Counted from the stretch's first letter, positions 33,714 to 43,069 are shown. The stretch is DNA of 52,176 bases from JASLBX01 sp036374175 (GCA_036374175.1 DASUUH010000107.1:1-52176); one strand, 5' to 3'. Notes: a model not told the origin generated them from the letters alone. Program-made: numbers and translations.

Positions 33714-33739
33714 ACGGCAAGCCTACGTCCGCCTGATGA

Positions 33740-33916
33740 TCACAGGACAGCGGCTCGGCGCACGGCGACCAGCCGCCGCCACCACTGTCCTTGGCCGCGC
33801 ACGGGTCTCGCTCTGCGAGGGGCGCGCAGGCGTCGCAACCTCGTCCGCTCGGCTTCTGCGATCAGCTCCGTGCGCTTCATCTCGGCGAGCTGCTGGGCGA
33901 TGACTGGATTGAACAC
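33740..33916 (-). CDS. Small basic protein of unknown function
   Basis: A 58-residue product starting at GTG 33916 with AGGAG 5 nt upstream. It opens MFNPVIAQQLAEMKRTELIAEAERTR (helical) and has a strongly Arg-rich C-terminal half ending in VAVRRAAVL. I do not recognise a named family. It is divergent from the LuxR/NB-ARC regulator at 34078, which makes a regulatory link possible. The ribosome site is the main support for this start over the longer frame to 33988. Confidence 0.65.
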   Translation of the reverse strand: MFNPVIAQQLAEMKRTELIAEAERTRLRRLRAPRRARPVRGQGQWWRRLVAVRRAAVL

Positions 33917-34077
33917 GATGACTCCTGATACTGGTTTGTGTGCCGTTCTGCTACTGAAGAGCCTGCTCGCCGCCGGCGCGCCGCACATCCGTGCTCACCA
34001 CCGATTCGGTCACGGATCCGATCACTGACTCGGGCCAGTGGCCACGGATTTGCGGCGCCGACCGACACAATGGGGGC

Positions 34078-36891
34078 ATGTCCGAGGGGGGACTGGGTAT
34101 GGCGAGCATTTCGGCGCGGGAGGCCGAAGTGCTTATTGCGGTCGGCGAGCATCTGACGAACGCCGAGATCGGCGCGAAGCTGTTCATCTCGGTCCGTACG
34201 GTGGAAAGCCACGTATCGTCGCTGCTCCGCAAGCTGGGCGCGGCCGACCGCCGCGATTTGGCCGATCTCGCGGCCCGACTCAAACGATCCGGGCAGACCG
34301 ACAGCTCGGCGTCGATGGTGCTGCCTTCGCCGCTGACGTCGTTCGTGGGCAGGGTTGCTGAGCAGGCCGCCCTCGCCGAGGCGATCGGCCACCACCGGCA
34401 GGTGACGGCGGTCGGGCCTGGCGGCGTCGGCAAGACGCGGCTGGCATTGGCCGTGGCTGCACAGGCCGCCGACGAGTTCGCTGACGGTGTGTGGTTTGTC
34501 GACCTGGTGCCGGTAACGGACCCGGGCATGGTGGGCGCCACCGTTGCTGCGGCGCTTGGAATCGGCGAACAACGCGGCCGGTCCCTCGATGATGCGGTGG
34601 CGACCTCGCTTCGCGACGGTGAAACTCTGCTCGTCCTCGACAACTGCGAACATGTGCTCGACGGCGTGGTGCCGTTCGCCGAGCGGCTGCTGCGGGAATG
34701 CTCCCGGTTGACAATTCTGGCGACGAGCCGGGCCCGGTTCATGGCGCCGTTCGAGTGGGTCTTCACCGTCCCGCCGCTGTCGCTACCCGAAGCGAACGGG
34801 CAGTCCGATGCAGTGGCGTTGTTCCTGGACCGGGCCAGGGCCGCCGGCTGGGCGCCCGCCGGGGAACCCGACCGACGTCGTGTCGAGCGGGTGTGCCGTG
34901 CCATGGACGGCATCGCGCTCGCTATCGAGCTGGCGGTCGCGCGGCTTCCCGCCCTCGGCCTGGATGGTCTGGAGGCGGCGCTGGAGGACCAGCTGCGCGT
35001 GCTGACCGGCCGGCGCGGGACCGATGACCGGCACCAGTCGGTCCGGGCCGTGCTGGACTGGAGCAACGCACTGCTCGACGAAGCCGACCAGACCCTGCTG
35101 CGCCGCGTGGGTGTGTTCGCGGCGCCATTCGGTGCCGGTGACGCTGTCGAGGTGGCTGGTTTCCCTTCGCTGGAGCCGTGGCAGATTGTGGACGGCCTGG
35201 CCAGGCTGACCGAGCAGAGCTTGCTTATCGCAGCTGACACGGCCGGAGGTACTCGGTACCGGGCCCTGGAAACGATCCGCCAGTACGCACTTGCCAAGCT
35301 GGCCGACGCGGGCGAGGTGGATGACACCCGATCGAAGCACCTGCAATGGTGCCGGGCTGTCGCTGCGAAACTCGGTGCGGACGATCGGATGGACCGCGGA
35401 ACCTGGCGTAGCCGGTTTGAAGAGATCGCTGACGACATGCGCGCCGCGCTGTCGTGGAGTTCGGCGCGACCCGAGTTGCGCGCGGAAGCGCACGCGTTGG
35501 CAGGCGACCTCGCCGCATTGGCGTTCACCCGGGGCTTGGCGGGTGAGGCGCAGCAGCGCTACGAGCAGGCGGCGGAGCTCGCGCCGACGCCCATCGCCCG
35601 TGCGGCGGGCCTGCGCCTGGCGTACGTCGCGGCCGCCGGCCGCCTTGATGGTGACGCCGCGCTGCGGCTGGGACTACTGGCCGCCGAAGCCGCCTTGGCG
35701 CACGGAGACTCGGCCGGGGCCGCGTATGACTTTGCCCAGGCTGCGTTGGTCATGTGCCGTAGCTCGGGATCCTTGTCCACACCGCGCAGCCTGGAGGAAG
35801 CCGATGAGCTGATCGCCCGAGCTCGCGAGCTGACCGGGGACGACGCGGCGGCACGCGCAGCGGTCCTCACCGCCGAAGCGTTCCGGGCGGACCTCATGGA
35901 GTCCCACGAATCGACCGCCCCCATCGCCGAGCAAGCCGTGCAACTCGCGCGGCAGGCCGGTGATCGGTTGGCCGAGAGCGCAGCGCTCGACGCACTGACC
36001 GCGGTGCGGGCCGGCCTCGGCGACGTCGTCGGGGCGGCCGAAACCGCGGCCCGGCGGGCGGAGGTGCTGGCTCCGTTACGGCTCGACGTGGCAACGGTCG
36101 CCGAGTTCGTCGACATGCTCGACCTGGTTACCGAGACAAGCCTGTGCGCGGGTGATCTGGTCACGGCGCGGCGGACGGCGGAGCGCATCGCCGGCCTCGG
36201 GGTTCTGTCCGAAGAACTCCACCTGGTCGTCGCCCGATTGCTGGTGGTCACCGCCGTCGCCGGTCGGGTAACCGACGCGGTCGCCCTGGGTGAACTGTTC
36301 CGGGAAAGCTGGGAGCGTTCGGGCCGGCCGCGGGCCACGAATCTGGGTATGGCGGTCTCTGCGGCCGCCATGGCCTGCGGACTCGCAGGCGACGAAGCCG
36401 GCCGGCGGGATTGGCTCAGCATGCTGGATCAGCTGGGGGTCGAGCCGTCTCGGTTGGCCGGGTATGGCGCCACGTTCGACGCGATCGTGTTGCTGCACCG
36501 CGACCGGCCCGCCGAGGCACTTCAGCGGTTGGCAGCCGAGCCCGAGTCGCTCCGCCGCTGGGTCAACGGCATGTGGGTTCAGTGGTATTCGGCGTTGCGG
36601 GCCGAAGCCGCCGTGCTGTGCCACCGCCCGCGCGCCGATGAACTCGTCGGACGGGCGGGCGAGATCGCGGCCGGCAACCCTATCGCCAGTACGATCGTCG
36701 ACCGGGCCGCCGCCCTCGCTCGCGGCGACCTGGCGGGCGTACGCGCCCTCGCCCCGGCTTTTGATCAGGCGGGCTGCCTCTACCAGGCGGCCCGCACCTT
36801 GGTGCTGGCCGGCGGCGACGACGCGGCCTCGGGGGCGGCGGCCCTTGCAGCGCTGGGGGCTCCTCTAAACGAGGGCTTAACACCGTCGTAA
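34078..36891 (+). CDS. LuxR-type HTH / NB-ARC-like ATPase regulator
   Basis: A 937-residue predicted transcription factor. A LuxR-type helix-turn-helix sits at the N-terminus (about 8-70; SAREAEVLIAVGEHLTNAEIGAKLFISVRTVESHVSSLLRKL). It is followed by a P-loop STAND ATPase with Walker A GPGGVGKTRLAL (about 120), Walker B LLVLDNCEHV and sensor ILATSRARF, then a helical TPR-like region (about 460-930). ATG 34078 is supported by CACAAT 6 nt before it; the frame opens at 33991. Most large LuxR ATPases carry the HTH at the C-terminus, so the order is reversed here. The target is unknown; glnA2 follows 24 nt after the stop. Confidence 0.88.
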   Translation: MSEGGLGMASISAREAEVLIAVGEHLTNAEIGAKLFISVRTVESHVSSLLRKLGAADRRDLADLAARLKRSGQTDSSASMVLPSPLTSFVGRVAEQAALAEAIGHHRQVTAVGPGGVGKTRLALAVAAQAADEFADGVWFVDLVPVTDPGMVGATVAAALGIGEQRGRSLDDAVATSLRDGETLLVLDNCEHVLDGVVPFAERLLRECSRLTILATSRARFMAPFEWVFTVPPLSLPEANGQSDAVALFLDRARAAGWAPAGEPDRRRVERVCRAMDGIALAIELAVARLPALGLDGLEAALEDQLRVLTGRRGTDDRHQSVRAVLDWSNALLDEADQTLLRRVGVFAAPFGAGDAVEVAGFPSLEPWQIVDGLARLTEQSLLIAADTAGGTRYRALETIRQYALAKLADAGEVDDTRSKHLQWCRAVAAKLGADDRMDRGTWRSRFEEIADDMRAALSWSSARPELRAEAHALAGDLAALAFTRGLAGEAQQRYEQAAELAPTPIARAAGLRLAYVAAAGRLDGDAALRLGLLAAEAALAHGDSAGAAYDFAQAALVMCRSSGSLSTPRSLEEADELIARARELTGDDAAARAAVLTAEAFRADLMESHESTAPIAEQAVQLARQAGDRLAESAALDALTAVRAGLGDVVGAAETAARRAEVLAPLRLDVATVAEFVDMLDLVTETSLCAGDLVTARRTAERIAGLGVLSEELHLVVARLLVVTAVAGRVTDAVALGELFRESWERSGRPRATNLGMAVSAAAMACGLAGDEAGRRDWLSMLDQLGVEPSRLAGYGATFDAIVLLHRDRPAEALQRLAAEPESLRRWVNGMWVQWYSALRAEAAVLCHRPRADELVGRAGEIAAGNPIASTIVDRAAALARGDLAGVRALAPAFDQAGCLYQAARTLVLAGGDDAASGAAALAALGAPLNEGLTPS

Positions 36892-36915
36892 CCGAAAGCC
36901 TGCAACACTCGTGGC

Positions 36916-38253
36916 GTGGATAAGCAGCAGGAGTTCGTGCTCCGCACCCTCGAGGAGCGAGACATCCGGTTCGTGCGCCTGTGGTTCACCGACGTGCTCG
37001 GCTACCTGAAGTCCGTCGCCGTCGCGCCCGCGGAGCTTGAGGCCGCCTTCGCTGAGGGCATCGGATTCGACGGATCGGCGATCGAAGGTTTCGCGCGGGT
37101 CTATGAAGCCGACATGCTCGCCAAACCAGATCCCACGACATTCCAGATCCTGCCGTGGCGAGGCGACACCAGTGGCACGGCTCGGATGTTCTGCGACATC
37201 TTGATGCCGGACGGCTCGCCGTCGTTCGCCGACCCGCGGTACGTCCTGAAGCGCACCCTGGGCAAGGCCGCCGAAAAGGGCTTCACGTTCTACACCCACC
37301 CCGAGATCGAGTTCTTCCTGTTCAAAGAGCGCCCTCAACCCGGGCAGGAGCCGGAGCCGGTCGATGCCAGCGGGTTCTTCGACCACACACCGCATGGCAT
37401 CGCGCACGATTTCCGGCGAGATGCGATCACCATGCTGGAGGACATGGGCATCTCGGTGGAGTTCAGCCACCACGAAGGCGCGCCTGGCCAGCAGGAGATC
37501 GACCTGCGCTACGCCGACGCGCTCACGACCGCGGACAACATCATGACCTTCCGGCTGGTCATCAAGGAGGTGGCGCTCACCCAGGGCATCTACGCGACGT
37601 TCATGCCCAAGCCGTTCACCCAGTGGCCGGGTTCGGGCATGCACACCCACCTGTCGCTGTTCGAGGGTGACACCAACGTCTTCCACGAGGCCGGTGCGAA
37701 GTACCAGCTCTCCAAGACCGGCCGGTCGTTCATCGCCGGGATGCTGACGCACGCACCCGAGATCACCGCGATCACCTGCCAGTGGGTCAATTCGTTCAAG
37801 CGGCTGATGGGCGGGGGTGAGGCGCCGGCCTACATCTGCTGGGGGCACAACAACCGGTCCGCCCTCGTCCGCGTGCCGATGTACAAGCCGGGCAAGGGCC
37901 AGTCCACGCGAGCGGAGTACCGGGCGCTGGACTCGGCCTGCAACCCGTACCTGGCCTTCGCGGTCATGCTCGCGGCCGGCCTGAAAGGTATCGAGGAGGG
38001 TTACGAACTGCCGCCGGGGGCCGAGGACGACGTGTGGGCGCTGACCGAACTGGAACGTTCGGCGCTTGGCATCGACCCGCTTCCGTCGTCGTTGGCCGAG
38101 GCGATCCGGGTGATGGAGCGCTCGGAACTGGTTGCCGAGACGCTCGGTGAACACGTCTTCGAGTTCTTCCTGCGCAACAAGCGGGCCGAGTGGGACGACT
38201 ACCGCCGCCAGGTCAGCACCTATGAGCGCGACCGCATGCTCCCCGTCCTCTGA
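36916..38253 (+). CDS. glnA2: Glutamine synthetase-like enzyme, GlnA2 type
   Basis: A 445-residue class I glutamine synthetase homologue. IGFDGSAIEGFARVYEADM, the metal/ATP segment THPEIEFFLF, EFSHHEGAPGQQEIDLRY, FMPKPFTQWPGSGMHTHLSLF and NRSALVRVP define the fold. It resembles mycobacterial GlnA2. In Streptomyces, GlnA2 acts as a gamma-glutamylpolyamine synthetase. The class I amidotransferase that follows 13 nt later could hydrolyse a gamma-glutamyl product, so a polyamine role is a reasonable alternative to glutamine synthesis. It starts with GTG at 36916; AACACT lies 6 nt upstream. Confidence 0.93.
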   Translation: MDKQQEFVLRTLEERDIRFVRLWFTDVLGYLKSVAVAPAELEAAFAEGIGFDGSAIEGFARVYEADMLAKPDPTTFQILPWRGDTSGTARMFCDILMPDGSPSFADPRYVLKRTLGKAAEKGFTFYTHPEIEFFLFKERPQPGQEPEPVDASGFFDHTPHGIAHDFRRDAITMLEDMGISVEFSHHEGAPGQQEIDLRYADALTTADNIMTFRLVIKEVALTQGIYATFMPKPFTQWPGSGMHTHLSLFEGDTNVFHEAGAKYQLSKTGRSFIAGMLTHAPEITAITCQWVNSFKRLMGGGEAPAYICWGHNNRSALVRVPMYKPGKGQSTRAEYRALDSACNPYLAFAVMLAAGLKGIEEGYELPPGAEDDVWALTELERSALGIDPLPSSLAEAIRVMERSELVAETLGEHVFEFFLRNKRAEWDDYRRQVSTYERDRMLPVL

Positions 38254-38266
38254 GACCGCGCCGATC

Positions 38267-38986
38267 ATGCAGACAAGGGTTGAACCACGGCGTGTCGTCG
38301 TCATCGAACACGAGCCGGATTGCCCGCTAGACCGGTTCGGCGGGTGGCTGCGGGGTGTGGAAATCGAGGTCGTACGCCCGTACGCCGGTGACGACGTGCC
38401 CGGCTACGTCCGCGACGGGCTCATCGTCTTGGGTGGGCAGATGTCCGCGTACGACGACGGTGTGGCGCCGTGGTTGCCGGCCGTCCGCAGCCTTATGGCC
38501 CGGTCGGCCGCCGATGGTGTGCCAACCCTGGGCATCTGCCTTGGCGCGCAGCTGTTGGGCGTCGCCTGTGGCGGACGAGTGGACGTCGGCGCCGCACCCG
38601 GCCGCGAGTCGGGTGTCATCGATGTGCGGTGGCGGCCGGAGGCTGCGTCCGACCCGTTGGTCGCCGGCTTGGCCGACCCCTTTCCCGGGCCGAGCATGCA
38701 CGCCGACGCGGTGGTCGATCTGCCGCCGGACTCGACCTGGCTCGGGCTGAGCCCCATGTATCCACATCAGGCGTTTCGAGTGGGCTCTGCCGCCTGGGGC
38801 GTCCAGTTCCATCCGGAGGTCAGCCTGCCCACGTTCGCCGCCTGGGCCCTGGAACACCCGGAGGTTGACGTGGAGGCCGTGACCACTGAGTTCAAGCGGC
38901 GTGATGGCGAGATCGCAGCTGCCAGCCGAGTACTGGCCGGACGTTTCGCGGATCGCGTTGCCGGCACAGCCACCCGCGTCAGCTGA
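38267..38986 (+). CDS. Class I glutamine amidotransferase-like protein
   Basis: A 239-residue GATase1-fold protein with the catalytic nucleophile Cys91 in GICLGAQLLG and the His-Glu pair in VQFHPEVS. These resemble GMP synthase-like amidotransferases and gamma-glutamyl hydrolases. No synthetase domain is fused. Placed between glnA2 and crcB on the same strand, it probably works with GlnA2. Start choice is ATG 38267; ATG 38222 is in frame but overlaps glnA2. Neither has a clear ribosome site. Confidence 0.85.
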   Translation: MQTRVEPRRVVVIEHEPDCPLDRFGGWLRGVEIEVVRPYAGDDVPGYVRDGLIVLGGQMSAYDDGVAPWLPAVRSLMARSAADGVPTLGICLGAQLLGVACGGRVDVGAAPGRESGVIDVRWRPEAASDPLVAGLADPFPGPSMHADAVVDLPPDSTWLGLSPMYPHQAFRVGSAAWGVQFHPEVSLPTFAAWALEHPEVDVEAVTTEFKRRDGEIAAASRVLAGRFADRVAGTATRVS

Positions 38987-39396
38987 TGCGCAAGCAGCTG
39001 CAGCCGCTGGGGATCATCGCCCTCGGCGGCGTACTCGGAGCGGAGGCCCGCTACGGGATCGACCACCTGGCGGCGGGCAGCGCGAGTGCCGTTCCCTGGG
39101 CGACGCTTACGGTAAATGTTGCCGGGTGCCTGCTCATCGGCGTACTGATGGTCGTGCTGCTCGAGCTCACCGCGCCGCACCGGCTGCTCCGTCCGTTTCT
39201 CGGCATCGGCGTACTCGGCGGCTTTACGACGTTCTCGGCCTACGCGGTCGAGGTCCAGGTGCTGCTCGACGACGGGCGGGGTCTTGTGGCCCTGGTGTAC
39301 CTTGCCGCCACTCCGGTGCTCGCCGTCGCGTTCTGCTGGGCCGGCGCGGCGCTGGCCCGTACTGTCTTCAACCACCGGCGAGGAGGACATCGATGA
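38986..39396 (+). CDS. crcB: Fluoride channel subunit Fluc/CrcB, copy 1
   Basis: A 136-residue four-helix membrane protein of the Fluc family that exports fluoride. Hallmarks are GGVLGAEARYGID (helix 1, with the conserved Arg), TLTVNVAGCLLIG (pore Asn) and GVLGGFTTFSAYAVE (helix 3 break and Phe/Thr fluoride track). The ATG shares one base with the preceding stop (TGATG). It forms a tightly overlapping trio with the DUF190 gene and a second crcB; two different subunits suggest a heterodimeric channel. Confidence 0.93.
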   Translation: MRKQLQPLGIIALGGVLGAEARYGIDHLAAGSASAVPWATLTVNVAGCLLIGVLMVVLLELTAPHRLLRPFLGIGVLGGFTTFSAYAVEVQVLLDDGRGLVALVYLAATPVLAVAFCWAGAALARTVFNHRRGGHR

Positions 39397-39734
39397 CGCT
39401 GACCGGGCCGGCCCGCAGGCTCACCATCATCGTGGGCGAGGACGACACCTGGCACGGCAAACCGCTGTACACCGAGATCGTGCACCGCGCCCACGCGGCC
39501 GGCCTCGCCGGGGCAAGCGTGTTCCGTGGCATCGAGGGATACGGCGCGTCGAACCACATCCACACGACACGCATTCTGAGCTTGTCCGACGACCTGCCCG
39601 TGTCGATCGTGATCGTCGACCGGCCGGAGCGGATCGACGGGTTCTTGCCCCAACTCGACGAGTTGTCCGTAGAAGGCCTGGTCATGGTCGACGATGTGCA
39701 GGTTCTGCACCACGCCGGGCGAACCACCACGTGA
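39393..39734 (+). CDS. DUF190 (PII-like) protein
   Basis: A 113-residue protein of the DUF190 family, which has a ferredoxin-like/PII-like fold. Typical sequence: ARRLTIIVGEDDTWHGKPLYTEIVHRAHAAGLAGASVFRGIEGYG, then SDDLPVSIVIVDRPERIDGFLPQL. It overlaps both crcB genes by 4 nt (ATGA and GTGA). DUF190 genes are frequent companions of crcB. A regulatory role for the fluoride channel is inferred and the ligand is unknown. Confidence 0.92.
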   Translation: MTLTGPARRLTIIVGEDDTWHGKPLYTEIVHRAHAAGLAGASVFRGIEGYGASNHIHTTRILSLSDDLPVSIVIVDRPERIDGFLPQLDELSVEGLVMVDDVQVLHHAGRTTT

Positions 39735-40102
39735 CCGTGCTCTACGTCGCGCTCGGCGCCGCCGCGGGCGCGCCGTTGCGGTATCTCGCCGATATCGCCG
39801 TCCAGCGCCGCCACGACAGCGTGTTCCCGTGGGGCACGCTGGCGGTCAACGTCGTGGGCTCGTTCCTGTTCGGCGTGATTGCAGCAGTTGCCCGCGGCGG
39901 CGACCTCAGCGCCGACGTCGTGGCGGGGCTCGGGGTGGGCTTTTGCGGAGCGCTGACCACGTACAGCACGTTCGGGTACGAGACGCTGCGGCTTATCGAT
40001 GGCGGCGCGCGCTTCTACGCGCTGGCCAACGTCGGCCTCAGCGTCGTGGCCGGGCTGGGCGCAGTGTCCATCGGATGGACCCTCGGTACCGCGCTGGCCT
40101 GA
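39731..40102 (+). CDS. crcB: Fluoride channel subunit Fluc/CrcB, copy 2
   Basis: A 123-residue Fluc subunit starting at GTG 39731, overlapping DUF190 by 4 nt. LGAAAGAPLRYLAD, TLAVNVVGSFLFG and GFCGALTTYSTFGYE supply the conserved Arg, pore Asn and the Thr/Phe track. It diverges considerably from copy 1, consistent with distinct subunits of one dimeric channel rather than a recent duplication. glnE begins 18 nt after the stop. Confidence 0.92.
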   Translation: MTVLYVALGAAAGAPLRYLADIAVQRRHDSVFPWGTLAVNVVGSFLFGVIAAVARGGDLSADVVAGLGVGFCGALTTYSTFGYETLRLIDGGARFYALANVGLSVVAGLGAVSIGWTLGTALA

Positions 40103-40120
40103 TCCGTTAGGTTCAGAGCC

Positions 40121-43069
40121 GTGGTTGACCGAGCGGCGCGGGCGTCGAGCAGACAAGCGTGGCTCGCTCGCGCCGGGTTCGCCGACCCGGCAGCGGCAGC
40201 GCGCGAGCTCGGGCGTCCCGAACTCGCCGAGTTGGGCGACGACGAGGAATTCCTCCAGTCGGTGAGCAACGCTCCCGACCCGGATCTTGCCCTCGCCTCC
40301 GTCGCACGCCTGCTCAGCGCGGCTCCCGACGCCCGCGAGCTCGCGGGCGCCCTGCGGCACGAGGACGAGCTCCGCACCCTCCTGCTGGCTGTGGTGGGGT
40401 TCAGTGCACCACTGGCCGATCATCTGGTGCGGCATCCCGATCAATGGTCGGACCTGCGGCACTCGGACCTGCTCGAGCGTGCGGCGCCAACGGACGTGCG
40501 GGCCGCTCTCGGCCGCGCGAACACCGCCGACGAGCTACGTGTGGAGTACCGACGCCGGCTACTCCAACTCGCCGCGCTCGATCTGACCGACGTTCTCGAC
40601 ATGGCGCCCGTATCGGCCGAGCTGGCCGGGCTCGCGGCCGCCACGCTCGATGCGGCGCTCGAGCTCGCCGCCCGGGATCTGCCCCCGGACGCCGAACCAT
40701 GCCGGTTGGCGGTGATCGGCATGGGCAAGACCGGTGGGGCTGAGCTCAACTATGTGTCGGACGTCGATGTCATCTTCGTCGCCGAACCCGTGGCCGGCGG
40801 CAACGAACCGGCTGCCTTGAAGACCGCGACCGCACTCGCCACCGCGATGATGCGGCTGTGCTCTGAGTACACCGCCGAAGGGACGATCTGGCCGGTCGAC
40901 GCGGCGCTGCGGCCCGAAGGTAAGTCCGGCCCGCTCGTCCGCACGGTTGCGAGCCACACTACGTACTACCAGAGCTGGGCCAAGACGTGGGAGTTCCAGG
41001 CACTGCTCAAGGCCCGGCACGTGGCCGGGGATGCCGAACTCGCGCAGGAGTACATCTCGGCCGTCCAGCCCCTCGTGTGGCGCGCCGCGGACCGGGACGG
41101 ATTCGTCGAAGATGTGCGGGCAATGCGCCGCCTGGTCACTGACCACGTCCGGCCGGCTGAGGCCGAACGACAGCTCAAGCTCGGCCCGGGCGGCCTGCGT
41201 GACGTGGAGTTCGCCGTACAACTGCTCCAACTCGTGCACGGGCGCACCGACGAATCGCTACGGTCGCCGAACACCCTCGAGGCGCTCGAAGCACTCATCG
41301 CCGGCGGGTACGTCGGGCGTGCCGACGGCGCCGTCCTCGACCAGGCGTACCGATTCCTGCGCACGCTGGAGCACCGCATCCAGCTTCAGCGGCTCCGGCG
41401 TACCCACGTGGTGCCGAGCCAGCCGGAACAGTTGCGCCGGCTCGCGCGCGCGCTCGGCCTGCGGCATGCGGAGGAGCTGACGACCACCTGGCGGCGGCAT
41501 GCCATGGAAGTGCATCGGCTGCACGAGAAGCTGTTCTACCGGCCGTTGCTGACCGCCGTGGCCCGGCTGCCCGGCGAGGAGGCGCGGCTGACGCCCGAAG
41601 CCGCCCGGCAGCGGCTGGAGGCGCTCGGCTACCTCGACCCGGCGGGGGCGCTGCGCCATCTGGAGGCGTTGACCCGCGGAGTGTCGCGCCGGGCTGCGAT
41701 CCAGCGGACGCTGCTGCCGGTGCTGCTGGGCTGGTTCGCAGACGGCCCGGAGCCGGACGCCGGCCTGGCCGGATTCCGGAAGGTCAGCGATGCGCTCGGC
41801 GACACGCACTGGTACCTGCGACTGCTCCGGGACGAACGGGCGGCGGCCGAACGGATGGCCCGTGTGCTCGCGTCCGGCCGGTACGCCACTGAGTTGCTGC
41901 TCCGCGCGCCCGAGGCGGTACGGATCTTCGGCGACGACACCGAACTGGAGCCACGCCCGCGGGAGTCGTTGGAGGCCGAGGCGCTGGCCGGCGTGCGGCG
42001 GCACGACGACGCGGTCGCGGCGATCTCCGGGGTCCGAGCGATGCGGCGGCGCGAGCTGTTTCGCATCGCGACGGCCAACCTGGTCGGTCGCTTGCCGGCG
42101 AAGGACGTCGGCGAGGCGTTGACCGCCGTGGCCGAGGCCACTCTCGCCGGAGCGCTCGAGACGGCGGTGCGGGCGGTCGAGTTAGAACGTCGCGAGCCGC
42201 TGCTCACCCGCGTCGCGGTCATAGCGATGGGCCGGCTGGGCGGGCGCGAGATGAGTTATGCCTCGGATGCCGACGTGTTGTTCGTTCATCAGCCGCTGGA
42301 CGGCGCCGACGACCAGGCGGCCGCCCAATCCGCCCTCGCCGTGGCCAACGAAATGCGCCGGTTGCTGGCCGTCCCGTCCCCGGAGCCGGCTCTGACGATC
42401 GACCCGAACCTGCGGCCCGAAGGCCGCCAAGGCCCGCTCGTCCGCACGCTGGCGTCCTATCGGGCGTACTACGCCCGCTGGGGAGAGGTGTGGGAGCGGC
42501 AGGCGCTGTTGCGGGCTGCGCCATGCTGCGGCGACCCGATGGCGGCCGAACGTTTCATGGCGCTGATCGACCCGCTGCGGTGGCCGCGAGACGGGTTGAC
42601 CGATGCGGAGGTCCGGGAGATCCGCCGAATCAAGGCACGAGTGGAATCCGAACGGCTGCCCCGCGGCGTTGACCGCTCGGTGCACCTCAAGCTGGGGCCT
42701 GGGGGGTTATCAGACGTGGAGTGGGCGGCTCAGCTGATCCAGCTCCGGCATGGATGTGCCGTGCCTGACCTTCGTACCACCCAAACCAGGCGAGCCCTTG
42801 ACGCGGCCGTGGACGCCGAATTGCTGAACCGTGGTGATCGCGACGTGCTCGTCGAGGCCTGGAACTTCGCCAACGCCATCAGAGACGCGCTGGTGTTGGT
42901 CAGTGGCCGTCCGTCGGACATGCTGCCGACGGATGTGCGAACCCTGGCTGCGGTGTCGCGAGTGCTTGGGTACGGCTCGGGTGAGATCGCAGCGTTTCTT
43001 GACGACCACCGGCGGCGGGCGCGGCGGGCCCGGACCGTGGTCGAGCGGATCTTCTTCCACGGGCATTAA
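40121..43069 (+). CDS. glnE: Bifunctional glutamine-synthetase adenylyltransferase/deadenylase
   Basis: A 982-residue enzyme that adenylylates and deadenylylates glutamine synthetase. It has two nucleotidyltransferase domains. The N-terminal one (deadenylase) has VIGMGKTGGAELNYVSDVDVIF (about 198-219). The C-terminal one (adenylylase) has VAIAMGRLGGREMSYASDADVLF (about 699-721). Each is followed by the GlnD_UR_UTase helical domain (LGPGGLRDVEFAVQLLQL; LGPGGLSDVEWAAQLIQL). GTG 40121 is preceded by TAGGTT with 7 nt between, indicating a leaderless transcript. Its target GlnA1, with the adenylylated-Tyr loop, is encoded at the right end of the window. Confidence 0.96.
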   Translation: MVDRAARASSRQAWLARAGFADPAAAARELGRPELAELGDDEEFLQSVSNAPDPDLALASVARLLSAAPDARELAGALRHEDELRTLLLAVVGFSAPLADHLVRHPDQWSDLRHSDLLERAAPTDVRAALGRANTADELRVEYRRRLLQLAALDLTDVLDMAPVSAELAGLAAATLDAALELAARDLPPDAEPCRLAVIGMGKTGGAELNYVSDVDVIFVAEPVAGGNEPAALKTATALATAMMRLCSEYTAEGTIWPVDAALRPEGKSGPLVRTVASHTTYYQSWAKTWEFQALLKARHVAGDAELAQEYISAVQPLVWRAADRDGFVEDVRAMRRLVTDHVRPAEAERQLKLGPGGLRDVEFAVQLLQLVHGRTDESLRSPNTLEALEALIAGGYVGRADGAVLDQAYRFLRTLEHRIQLQRLRRTHVVPSQPEQLRRLARALGLRHAEELTTTWRRHAMEVHRLHEKLFYRPLLTAVARLPGEEARLTPEAARQRLEALGYLDPAGALRHLEALTRGVSRRAAIQRTLLPVLLGWFADGPEPDAGLAGFRKVSDALGDTHWYLRLLRDERAAAERMARVLASGRYATELLLRAPEAVRIFGDDTELEPRPRESLEAEALAGVRRHDDAVAAISGVRAMRRRELFRIATANLVGRLPAKDVGEALTAVAEATLAGALETAVRAVELERREPLLTRVAVIAMGRLGGREMSYASDADVLFVHQPLDGADDQAAAQSALAVANEMRRLLAVPSPEPALTIDPNLRPEGRQGPLVRTLASYRAYYARWGEVWERQALLRAAPCCGDPMAAERFMALIDPLRWPRDGLTDAEVREIRRIKARVESERLPRGVDRSVHLKLGPGGLSDVEWAAQLIQLRHGCAVPDLRTTQTRRALDAAVDAELLNRGDRDVLVEAWNFANAIRDALVLVSGRPSDMLPTDVRTLAAVSRVLGYGSGEIAAFLDDHRRRARRARTVVERIFFHGH

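Noticed and set aside
33951..35528. Long open frame (525 codons) on the minus strand opposite the LuxR/NB-ARC gene
   Set aside because: Its product is a Ser/Arg/Ala-rich low-complexity sequence with no domain, typical of antisense frames in high-GC coding DNA. The plus strand encodes clear motifs.
38940..39000. Fluoride riboswitch before crcB
   Set aside because: The first crcB overlaps the upstream gene's stop and no fluoride-riboswitch-like conserved segments were seen.
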